A stretch of DNA of 64,000 nt, taken from contig DASQDR010000127.1 of assembly GCA_035634055.1 (NCBI GenBank), positions 1 through 64,000 of the forward strand, read 5' to 3'. The position numbers were made by a program, and so were the translations under genes. The number at the start of each line of letters is the position of its first letter. The first letter of the stretch is position 1. The stretch comes from JAICTV01 sp035634055 (GTDB lineage: Bacteria; Planctomycetota; Phycisphaerae; Tepidisphaerales; Tepidisphaeraceae). The notes below the pieces were generated by a model. It had not been told where the DNA came from, searched no databases, and worked only from the letters and a program-made list of their open reading frames with translations. Positions 1 through 7,050 of this stretch are shown one piece after another.

Positions 1-535
1 GGAGTGCGGGCGCGAGGGAGGGAGGGAGGGAGTGAGGCAGTGAGGCAGTGAGGCAGTGAGGCAGTGAGGCAGTGAGGCAGTGCGGCAGCGCGGCAGCGCG
101 GCAGCGCGGGAGTGCGGGAGTGCGGGAGTGCGGGAGTGAGGGAGGGAGTGAGGGACTGAGGCACTGAGGGACTGAGGGTGCGGGAGCGAGGGAGTGCGGG
201 AGCGCCGGAGCGAGGGAGTGCGGGAGTGAGGCAGTGTGGGAGCGCGGGAGTGAAGGGGTGAGGGCCCGGCAAGTGGCGAGTGCCGAGGAGCGTAAGGCCC
301 GTCGGCGCGGTGCCCGTCACCGGTTCAGCGCATCACGCTTCATCGCTCGACGCTTCACCCCGCAGGGCCTGCCTGCCTCCGTGCCTCCGTGCGTCCGTGC
401 CTCCGTGCGTTCGCCCCCGTCCGTTGCTCCGTCGCTCGCCCCCTCCGTCCCCCGCCGTGCCTTCCTCCTCCCCTTCGTCGCTCCGTCGCTCCGTCGCTCC
501 GTCGCTCTCCTCCCCCTTCGTCGCTCCGCCTCCCG
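1..535. repeat. Octamer tandem-repeat array with purine arm and pyrimidine arm, downstream of dnaA
   Basis: No gene is visible before dnaA ends at 544. Bases 1-270 are degenerate tandem octamers of the type GAGGCAGT / GCGGCAGC / GCGGGAGT on the plus strand. About 90 bases of non-repetitive sequence follow. Bases 361-535 are pyrimidine-rich octamers of the type CTCCGTGC / CTCCGTCG, so the two blocks form a loose inverted repeat. GGGAGGGAGGGAGGG at 16-30 fits a G-quadruplex pattern. The block resembles the cassettes at 9231 and 10501 but is much longer. It may extend left of the window. Confidence 0.85.
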
Positions 536-543
536 CCGTTACC

Positions 544-2022
544 TCACGCCCCGGTGAGCTGATTATCGATGTGCGCGATCTGGCGGTTGATCTCCGGGTC
601 TTCCTTGCAGTCGCCGTCGACGGTGCGGACGGCGTGCAGCACCGTGGTGTGGTCGCGGCCGCCGAAGTAGCCGCCGATTTCTTCCAGGCTGTAGCGCGTG
701 TGGCGGCGGGCCAGGAACATGCAGACCTGCCGCGGGAAGGCGATCGACTTGTGCCGCTTCTTGGACTGCAGGTCGCTGAGCCGCACGTTGTAGTACTTGG
801 TGACGGCGTCGAAGATCTGCTGGATGGTGATGCGCTTCTGCTCGGCGGTGGCGCTGTCGCCCAAAGCGGCCTTGGCCAGCTCGAGGTCGATCGTGCCGTT
901 GTTCAACAGGCTCATCCCCTGGAGCTTGGTGATGGCCCCTTCCAGCTCGCGGGTGTTGTTCTCCACCTTGGCCGCGACGTAGCAGACGACGTCGTCGGCC
1001 AGGGTCAGCCCGCGCATGCGCGCCTTCTTCTGCAGGATGGCGACGCGCGTCTCGTAGCACGGTTTCTCGATGCGCGCGACCAGGCCCCAGTTGAAGCGGG
1101 AGATCAGGCGTTCCTCCAGCTCGGGGATCTCGGACGGCGCCGCGTCGGCCGAGAGGATGATCTGCTTATGGCTCTGGTAGAGGGTGTTGAAGGTGTGGAA
1201 GAACTCCTCCTGCGTGCGGTCGCGGCCGGCGAGGAAGTGGATGTCGTCGATCACCAGCATGTCGACGTTGCGGTAGCGGTAGCGGAAGGTGTTCATGTCG
1301 CCGTTCTCGACGGCGGTGATGAACTGGTTGATGAAGGAGTCGCACGAGAGGTAGAGGATGCGCGCGTCGCCGTTGCGCTCGAGCACCTTCTGGCAGACCG
1401 CCTGGAGCAGGTGGGTCTTGCCGAGGCCGACGCCGCCGTGGATGAACAGCGGGTTGTACGCCTTGCCCGGATTTTCCGACACCGCCAGCGACGCCGCGTG
1501 CGGCAGTCGGTTGCAGGGGCCGGTGACGAAATTTTCGAAGACGTAGTCGGGGTTCAGCGGGAGCGGCTGGTCCCCCTCGTTGAACACGCCGCCGCGCGGG
1601 AGGTGGTCGCAATGAAAACTGACGGCGACCAGCCGGCCGGTGACGTTCTGCGCGGCGTGGGTGAACGGTTGCTGGCACTGGCTCTGGCAGAAGTTCAGTT
1701 GGGCGGGCGTGGAGACCGTCACCTGGATGACGCCGTGGGTGAGCTGCCGCGGGTTCATCTGGTCGAACCAGACGCGGTTGAGGCTCGGGTGGGCGAGGCG
1801 CACCTGGGTGAGGATGCGCTGCCAGGTGGTGGGATCGAGGCCGGGAGCGGCCGACGCGCCCGCGCCCCCCGCCCCGCCCGCGCCGCCCGAACCGCCGGGG
1901 TGATGTCCTGCGGAGTGCGCGGAGTGCGCGGGGTGCGCGGTTGCGGGCGAAGATTCCGCGGCGGCGGCGGCGGCGCGACGAACGGCGGCCTCGCGCGTCG
2001 AGGGCGAGTGGGTCGTGAGCAT
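544..2022 (-). CDS. dnaA: Chromosomal replication initiator DnaA
   Basis: This is the AAA+ initiator that binds DnaA boxes at oriC and opens the duplex. The 492-residue protein has a low-complexity Ala/Ser/His/Gly N-terminus (about 60 residues), then domain I (from TWQRIL), a short linker, and the AAA+ core with Walker A GGVGLGKTHLL and Walker B MLVIDDIHFLAG. The C-terminal DNA-binding domain carries the signature GGRDHTTVLHAVRT. I chose the ATG giving MLTTHSPS, because the 36 codons upstream read through spacer-like sequence; the Shine-Dalgarno match is weak. The usual neighbours (dnaN, rpmH, rnpA) are absent on this side. No run of consensus DnaA boxes was seen nearby, so oriC is not placed here. 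The N-terminal extension ahead of domain I is unusual and partly built from short repeats. Confidence 0.97.
   Translation of the reverse strand: MLTTHSPSTREAAVRRAAAAAAESSPATAHPAHSAHSAGHHPGGSGGAGGAGGAGASAAPGLDPTTWQRILTQVRLAHPSLNRVWFDQMNPRQLTHGVIQVTVSTPAQLNFCQSQCQQPFTHAAQNVTGRLVAVSFHCDHLPRGGVFNEGDQPLPLNPDYVFENFVTGPCNRLPHAASLAVSENPGKAYNPLFIHGGVGLGKTHLLQAVCQKVLERNGDARILYLSCDSFINQFITAVENGDMNTFRYRYRNVDMLVIDDIHFLAGRDRTQEEFFHTFNTLYQSHKQIILSADAAPSEIPELEERLISRFNWGLVARIEKPCYETRVAILQKKARMRGLTLADDVVCYVAAKVENNTRELEGAITKLQGMSLLNNGTIDLELAKAALGDSATAEQKRITIQQIFDAVTKYYNVRLSDLQSKKRHKSIAFPRQVCMFLARRHTRYSLEEIGGYFGGRDHTTVLHAVRTVDGDCKEDPEINRQIAHIDNQLTGA
1912..1938. repeat. Three 9-bp repeats (GGAGTGCGC type) inside the dnaA 5' coding region
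   Basis: Three near-identical nonamers encode the Ala/His/Ser run in the DnaA N-terminal extension. The unit resembles the GCGGGAGT octamers at 100-240, which suggests that cassette-like repeat DNA has expanded inside the gene. Confidence 0.6.
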
Positions 2023-2442
2023 TTGGATTTCCGGCTTTACGCTTGAGCGAACAGAAAGTGCGTCAGACGAAACACGCCCGCGCCCGCGCTGCTCGGGCAG
2101 GGCGGGCCGCGTCGGGCGGTGGTCCATCACCCATGACCACCAGCACCCGCGCCGCGAAATATGCCGCGCGGCGGGCGGGAAGCTAACGCAAAATTTTCGC
2201 CCGGCAAAAATCTTCCCGGCCCGACGACAACGCGATCTTCCCAGGGGCGAAAGCGCCGCTGACGCACGGGCGAAGCGGCGAGTGGCGGGGGCGGTGGCGG
2301 CGGCGGCGGCGGCGCGGAGGACAACAGCATGGAGATGTTCATCGGCAGACCCGTGGAATGGCGCTTCTTATTTCAGTCGTATCGCCATCCTGGCGCCACC
2401 GCACGGTCCTCCTGACGGTGCGGTTCAATCCTTCAAGCGGAA

Positions 2443-2546
2443 GAGGAACACGAATGGACACGAATCTGCACGAATGCGCACGAATGGAATCGAGGAAAAG
2501 TTCCGCTCTCTCCCATTCGTGAAGATTCGTGTCCATTCGTGTTCTC
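2443..2546. repeat. Inverted-repeat cassette, CACGAATGG family
   Basis: The left arm (2443-2488) has four copies of a CACGAATGGA-like unit. The right arm (2511-2546) is the reverse complement with three CCATTCGTGT-like units, and the spacer is about 22 bases. The cassette lies in the 575-base gap 2023-2597 between the udg stop and the dnaA start, both on the minus strand. The rest of that gap has a GCG-rich microsatellite (about 2285-2320), an AT-richer patch near 2185-2215, and no convincing gene or DnaA box. Confidence 0.9.
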
Positions 2547-2597
2547 ATTCTTCGTTCGTCCTGCTTCGTTCGTCCCTCATCGCGACCGACCGGAAGA

Positions 2598-3515
2598 TCA
2601 CTTCCGCTTCGGCACCGGCAGGCCCAGCTCGGCCATCACTTGCTGCAAATCGCTCCAGACGGCGGCGCGGGTTTCCTCGGTGTACTGCCGCAGCACGTAC
2701 GCGGGGTGGAAGGTGGGCATCAGCTTGATGCCGCCCCGCCACTGCCGCCAGTGGCCGCGCGACTTGCCCATGGTCAGCTTGGCGTCGCCGGTCATGTACT
2801 TCAGCGACGGCAGGCCGAGGGTGACGATCACCCTGGGGCGGACGATCTCGATCTGCCGCTCGAGGTACGGCGTGCAGGTGGCCACCTCGTCGGGCATCGG
2901 CACGCGGTTGCCGGGCGGGCGGCACTTGACGATGTTGGCGATGTAGACCTGCTCGCGCCGCAGCCCCATGGCGGCGATCCACTTGTTGAGCATCTCGCCG
3001 GCCTTGCCGACGAACGGGCGGCCCTGCAAATCCTCGTTCTCGCCGGGGCCCTCGCCGATGAAGAAGACGGGCGCGTCGGCGTCCCCCTCGCCGAAGACGG
3101 TGTTGTTGCGCGCCTCGCACAGGCGGCAACGCGTGCAGCCGCGGACCTCGCCCTCGTCCAGCGCGAGCAGGCGGTTTTTCTTCTCCTCCGTCGGCAGCAG
3201 CGGCGCGCTGAACGGCTCGCTGCTGGGCGGGGCGATGAGTCCCCCGCCGGGCGCGTACTCGCTCGGGCGGGCGACGTCGCGATAGAGCTCGGGCGGCGGC
3301 ACGTTCTGCGCCTGCCGCGCGATCGTGCGCTCGTCCGCCCGCCGCGCCTCCCGCGAGGTCGGCTCGGGCGGCTCGATCGGTTGCCGGGGCGCGGCGATCC
3401 CGCCCACGCGATCCCGTTGTGTCTTTCTCGGCAGCGGCACCGCTTCGAGCCCGAACGCCCGCTCGCTGCGGAGCCAAAGTCGCACGCGATTCGTGACGCC
3501 GCCGCCGCCTTCCAT
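2598..3515 (-). CDS. Uracil-DNA glycosylase, family 4 (Fe-S, thermophile type)
   Basis: This enzyme removes uracil from DNA to start base-excision repair. The C-terminal ~190 of 305 residues match family-4 UDG. A cysteine group CTRCRLC (about 125-131) and later cysteines in KCRPPGN and ATCTPYL are likely 4Fe-4S ligands. GEGPGENEDLQGRPFVGKAG (from about 152) is the uracil-binding motif, and HPAYVLR (about 268) is the family's C-terminal motif. The first ~115 residues are basic and Pro/Arg-rich with no family match. I chose the ATG giving MEGGGGVTN, because the reading frame upstream runs through intergenic repeat DNA; no clear ribosome site supports it, so the true start may be further in. It is transcribed toward dnaA. 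Confidence 0.9.
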   Translation of the reverse strand: MEGGGGVTNRVRLWLRSERAFGLEAVPLPRKTQRDRVGGIAAPRQPIEPPEPTSREARRADERTIARQAQNVPPPELYRDVARPSEYAPGGGLIAPPSSEPFSAPLLPTEEKKNRLLALDEGEVRGCTRCRLCEARNNTVFGEGDADAPVFFIGEGPGENEDLQGRPFVGKAGEMLNKWIAAMGLRREQVYIANIVKCRPPGNRVPMPDEVATCTPYLERQIEIVRPRVIVTLGLPSLKYMTGDAKLTMGKSRGHWRQWRGGIKLMPTFHPAYVLRQYTEETRAAVWSDLQQVMAELGLPVPKRK

Positions 3516-3615
3516 GTGCGGCGCGTACTCTAGCGACGACCGCCGTCCTTTCAATCGCGCATCCTGTCGCACGAACGGGACGCGAACCCACTTGCGCGCG
3601 GGCGAACTGTTGGAA

Positions 3616-3800
3616 CCACGGATGACGCGGATGAATGCGGATGCGGGAGATGAACCACGAATGGACACGAATGGACACGAAATGGGAAGGAGAGAGAGCG
3701 CGATCCATTCAGCAGCCTTCTTTCTCTTTCGTTTCCTATTCGTGTCCATTTGTGTCCATTCGTGGTTACTCTTTCTCCCTCCGCGTTCATCCGCGGTTTT
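3616..3800. repeat. Nested inverted-repeat cassette: CACGAATGG family inside CGCGGATGAA family
   Basis: The outer arms (3616-3640 and 3781-3799) carry CGCGGATGAA-type units and end in CCACGG / CCGCGGTT. The inner arms (about 3653-3686 and 3733-3767) carry CACGAATGGA-type units. The loop centre is 'CGATCCATTCAGCAGCC'. The cassette sits in the 537-base gap 3516-4052 between the divergent udg and deoxyhypusine-synthase-like genes. The remaining gap (3801-4052) shows no gene; promoters must lie there, but no clear -35/-10 pair was found. Confidence 0.92.
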
Positions 3801-4052
3801 CCCCCGCCCCGGCAATATTTTTCCGTCGCGCCGAACGGTCCCTTGACGGGTGCGTATTACCCAAGACAATCTCGCACGATCCGAGCCACCCCGGCCCGCA
3901 ATGGCGGGTGTCGCGGAGGGAGCGGGCAGGTCTTCCCCGGCAGGAGGAGGATGCCCGCGGCACCTTCGCCGCACACCGTAGCGCGGCCCGCGGTGGCTCT
4001 TTGCGTTGGTAGCGAACGTGTTTTCCCGATCCCCCAGAAGGAGGATTCAGCG

Positions 4053-5171
4053 ATGGCCCGGAACGAAACGACCGTCAACGTCACCCCGATGAAGGCCAAG
4101 CACTCCGCCGAGGAGAAGCGCGCCCGGTTCCTTCAGCTCGGGACGATCCAGCACCTCGACGTCACCAAGAACCCCGGCATCGCCGGCGTGGTCGAGGGGA
4201 TGAAGCACATGGCCTTCAGCGCCCGCGACCTGCACCGGGCGGCGGACATCTACGACATGATGCTTCGCGACACCGAGTGCGGCGTGATCCTCACCCTCGC
4301 CGGCTCGCTCATCAGCGCGGGCCTGAAGAAGGTGATCGTCGACATGATCCGCAACAACATGGTCGACGCCATCGTCTCCACCGGCGCGAACATCGTCGAC
4401 CAGGACTTCTTCGAGGCGCTCGGCTTCAAGCACTACGTCGCCGAGGAGAAGCTCAAGAGCGGGCTGTACGACGGCGAGCTGCGCGAGCACGCGCTGGACC
4501 GCATCTACGACACGCTGATCGACGAGGAAGAGCTCCGCATCTGCGACGAGACCACGCAGAAGGTCTTCGAGGAGATGGAGCCGGGGCAGCACTCCAGCCG
4601 CGTCTTCATTCGGGCGCTGGGCGAGCACCTGGAGAAGAACGGCGGGCCCAAGACGCCCGACTCGATCGTCTACGAGTGCTACAAGCGCGATGTCCCGATC
4701 TTCGTGCCCGCGTTCAGCGACTGCTCCGCCGGGTTCGGGCTGGTGGCGCACCTCGTGAACCGCGGCGACGGCCCGCGCGCGTCGTGGGACGGCGGCAAGG
4801 ATTTTTACGAGCTCACGCAACTGAAGATCAAGAACCCGACCACCGGGCTGCTGATGATCGGCGGCGGCGTGCCGAAGAACTTCACGCAGGACATCGTGGT
4901 CTGCGCCGAGGTGCTCGGCCACGACGCCCCGATGCACAAGTACGCCATCCAGGTCACCGTTGCCGACGTGCGAGACGGCGCCCTGAGCAGCAGCACGCTG
5001 AAGGAAGCGAGCAGTTGGGGCAAGGTCGACACGGTCTACGAGCAGATGGTCTTCAGCGAGGCCACCCTGGCCGTGCCGCTCATTGTCGGCTACGCCTATC
5101 ACAAGAACGGCTGGAAGGCGCGCAAGGCCAAGCAGTGGAACCAGCACCTGGAACCGGCGGCGGTGGCGTAA
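4053..5171 (+). CDS. Deoxyhypusine synthase family protein
   Basis: The family transfers the aminobutyl group of spermidine in an NAD-dependent reaction, to a lysine of eIF5A in eukaryotes and archaea. Bacterial members are thought to act on small polyamines (homospermidine-type chemistry) or to have unknown roles. The 372-residue protein covers the full family. It has glycine-rich NAD-site segments (VILTLAGSLISAGLKK; VSTGANIVDQDF) and retains the catalytic-lysine motif in SSWGKVDTVY, with Lys324. The start is firm: AGAAGGAGGA lies 8 bases before the ATG. A strong terminator follows, so the gene is monocistronic. No eIF5A-like or polyamine gene is adjacent. The product cannot be fixed from sequence alone. 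Confidence 0.93.
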   Translation: MARNETTVNVTPMKAKHSAEEKRARFLQLGTIQHLDVTKNPGIAGVVEGMKHMAFSARDLHRAADIYDMMLRDTECGVILTLAGSLISAGLKKVIVDMIRNNMVDAIVSTGANIVDQDFFEALGFKHYVAEEKLKSGLYDGELREHALDRIYDTLIDEEELRICDETTQKVFEEMEPGQHSSRVFIRALGEHLEKNGGPKTPDSIVYECYKRDVPIFVPAFSDCSAGFGLVAHLVNRGDGPRASWDGGKDFYELTQLKIKNPTTGLLMIGGGVPKNFTQDIVVCAEVLGHDAPMHKYAIQVTVADVRDGALSSSTLKEASSWGKVDTVYEQMVFSEATLAVPLIVGYAYHKNGWKARKAKQWNQHLEPAAVA

Positions 5172-5219
5172 CCCTCGCCGGCGACTCGTCCAGCATTGTG
5201 ACCACCGTAATTTTTGTCC

Positions 5220-5259
5220 GGGCCCGCACGACTGCTTCGTGCGGGCCCTTTTTCTTTTT
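5220..5259 (+). terminator. Rho-independent terminator
   Basis: A perfect 12-bp stem (GGGCCCGCACGA / TCGTGCGGGCCC, 5220-5231 and 5237-5248) with a 5-base loop is followed by TTTTTCTTTTT. It lies 49 bases after the deoxyhypusine-synthase-like gene. Confidence 0.93.
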
Positions 5260-5340
5260 CGCCCCGCATGCGCAGCCGAGGCGGCAAGCGCCGCCGGCGG
5301 CGCTTTGTCCGCCGACCGCCCGCGGCTACAACCGGCGGGC

Positions 5341-6900
5341 GTGACGACGGCCGCAGCGGAAGGATCGATCACGACGGGCGGCGGCGGCGGCGGCCGCGGC
5401 GAGCCCCCACGCCGGCGGCTCGTCTGGCTGATCGTCGCCGCCATCACCCTCGCCGCCGGCGGGCTGCGGTTGGCGGCGGCGCGGGACGAATTCTGGATCG
5501 ACGAGATCGCCTCGTGGCGGTTCGCCCGCCTCGCCCCGTCGGCCCCGCAAATCTTCTACGGCCTGCACAGCGACAACAACCACCACCTCAACACCCTGGC
5601 CCTTTACCTGCTCGGTGACCGTCGCGACTGGACGATTTACCGCCTCCCGCCCGTCCTCTTCGGCACCGCCTCCGTCTGGCTCGCGGCGGTGCTGGCGCGG
5701 CAGCGGCGCCCGGACCGCACCGGCGCGCCTCACGCCGCGCGTGAAGAATCGAGCGGCGACACGCCCGGCGGCATGAGCGGCGCAGCGCGACGGGACGGCG
5801 GCGACGACGCGGCCGCCGTCATCGCCGCGATGCTCGTCGGCTTCTCTTACCTCCTCGTCCACTACGGCTCCGAGGCGCGCGGGTACGCCTACGGCTTCTT
5901 CTTCTCGCTGCTGGCGCTGTTCGCCCTGCGGCGGGCGATCGATCGGCCGTCGTCGCTGGCCCGCCTCGCGTTCGCCGGGTGCGGCGCGCTCGCGCTGCTC
6001 TCGCACCTCTCGTTCCTCTACGTGTACGCCGGCCTGGCGGCGTGGTCGGCGATCCAGTTGTCGCGCGATGGTCGTGGCCGGCTGCCGCTTCGGCTGACCC
6101 AACTGCACGGCCCGTTCCTCGCCTTCTTCGCGCTGATGTACGCGATCGACCTCTCGCGGATGGAAGTGGCGGGCGGGCCGCGCCTCTCGCTGTTCGGCGT
6201 GCTGGGCGAAACCGCGGCGGCGGTGGTCGGCGGGCCGCCGCTGCTGGCGGCGCTGGTCATCGGCGTGACCCTGGAACTGGCGATCGTTTACCTCGCGCGC
6301 CAGCGTCGGGCGGAGTGGGTGCTTTACGCCGTCGCCTGCGTCGCCGCCCCCGCCTTGCTCCTGCTGGCGACGCGGCACCCGTACGTCTACCCGCGCTACT
6401 TCGCCCTGGCCGTGCCGTACTACTTCCTGCTGATCGCCGGCGCGATGGGCGACCTCTGGCGGCGCGGGCGAAGTTGGCAAACCGCCTGCGCCCTGCTGCT
6501 CTGCCTGTTCCTCGCCGGCAGCGCCGTCAACCACCGCGCCTTCTTCACCGGCGGCCGGCGCGGGCAATACCTCGAGGCGCTGCGGCACATCGAGGCCAGC
6601 ACCGCCGGCCGCCCCGCCACCGTCGGCTCCACCCGTGACGGCCGCAACCAGATGGTCGTCGAGTTCTACGCGCGCCACCTCGGCCGGCCGGACGCGATCG
6701 CCTACGTCACCAAGGATCGCTGGACCGCCGCCGGTGCAACCGAGCACCCCGAGTGGCTCATCGCCGACGCCCCCACCCCCGCCGCGGACATCCCTCCCGA
6801 GATCGCCTCGCTCCTCGCGCGCTACGAGCTTCAGCGCACCTTCCCCCACTCCGGCCTCTCCGGTGTTCACTGGCACCTGTATCGCCGGCGCCCCGAGTGA
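5341..6900 (+). CDS. GT-C fold membrane glycosyltransferase (ArnT/PMT-like)
   Basis: This is a predicted integral inner-membrane glycosyltransferase using a lipid-linked sugar donor. The GTG start gives 519 residues. After a short Gly/Arg-rich cytoplasmic tail and a first membrane helix comes DEFWIDE (49-55), the acidic loop motif typical of this superfamily. SEARGYAYGF follows in the next conserved loop. About ten further hydrophobic segments alternate with Arg-rich loops, and the C-terminal ~110 residues are a soluble domain. The start is inferred, since the reading frame is open through the upstream terminator and no strong ribosome site is seen. Acceptor and donor are unknown. Confidence 0.82.
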   Translation: MTTAAAEGSITTGGGGGGRGEPPRRRLVWLIVAAITLAAGGLRLAAARDEFWIDEIASWRFARLAPSAPQIFYGLHSDNNHHLNTLALYLLGDRRDWTIYRLPPVLFGTASVWLAAVLARQRRPDRTGAPHAAREESSGDTPGGMSGAARRDGGDDAAAVIAAMLVGFSYLLVHYGSEARGYAYGFFFSLLALFALRRAIDRPSSLARLAFAGCGALALLSHLSFLYVYAGLAAWSAIQLSRDGRGRLPLRLTQLHGPFLAFFALMYAIDLSRMEVAGGPRLSLFGVLGETAAAVVGGPPLLAALVIGVTLELAIVYLARQRRAEWVLYAVACVAAPALLLLATRHPYVYPRYFALAVPYYFLLIAGAMGDLWRRGRSWQTACALLLCLFLAGSAVNHRAFFTGGRRGQYLEALRHIEASTAGRPATVGSTRDGRNQMVVEFYARHLGRPDAIAYVTKDRWTAAGATEHPEWLIADAPTPAADIPPEIASLLARYELQRTFPHSGLSGVHWHLYRRRPE

Positions 6901-7050
6901 CTGACCCCGCCTCGCTGACCGGCCCACGAGCCACGAGCCGTTGGCCGGGTCGTTGCGTCCGGCGGTCACGTGATTCGCCCCAGCGGGCATGTGGTGGCGC
7001 GCCGGCGCTGAGGCGGGACATTGCCGGCGCGGGGATTTAGGATTGCTCGC

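Noticed and set aside
1..270. CRISPR array
   Set aside because: Repeats are contiguous 8-mers with no spacers and no cas genes nearby.
280..2046. Long open frame on the plus strand opposite dnaA
   Set aside because: It is complementary to dnaA, is Val/Ala/Asp/Gly-rich with no family motif, and is open because of high GC at third positions.
2127..2342. 71-codon polyproline frame upstream of dnaA
   Set aside because: It is a translation of a GCG microsatellite with no ribosome site.
2023..2597. oriC next to dnaA
   Set aside because: Only a modest AT-rich patch is present and no group of TTATCCACA-like boxes was found.
3551..3846. Short peptides such as NHEWTRMDTN as real small proteins
   Set aside because: They are read from the inverted-repeat cassettes in several frames and on both strands, so they are by-products of the repeats.
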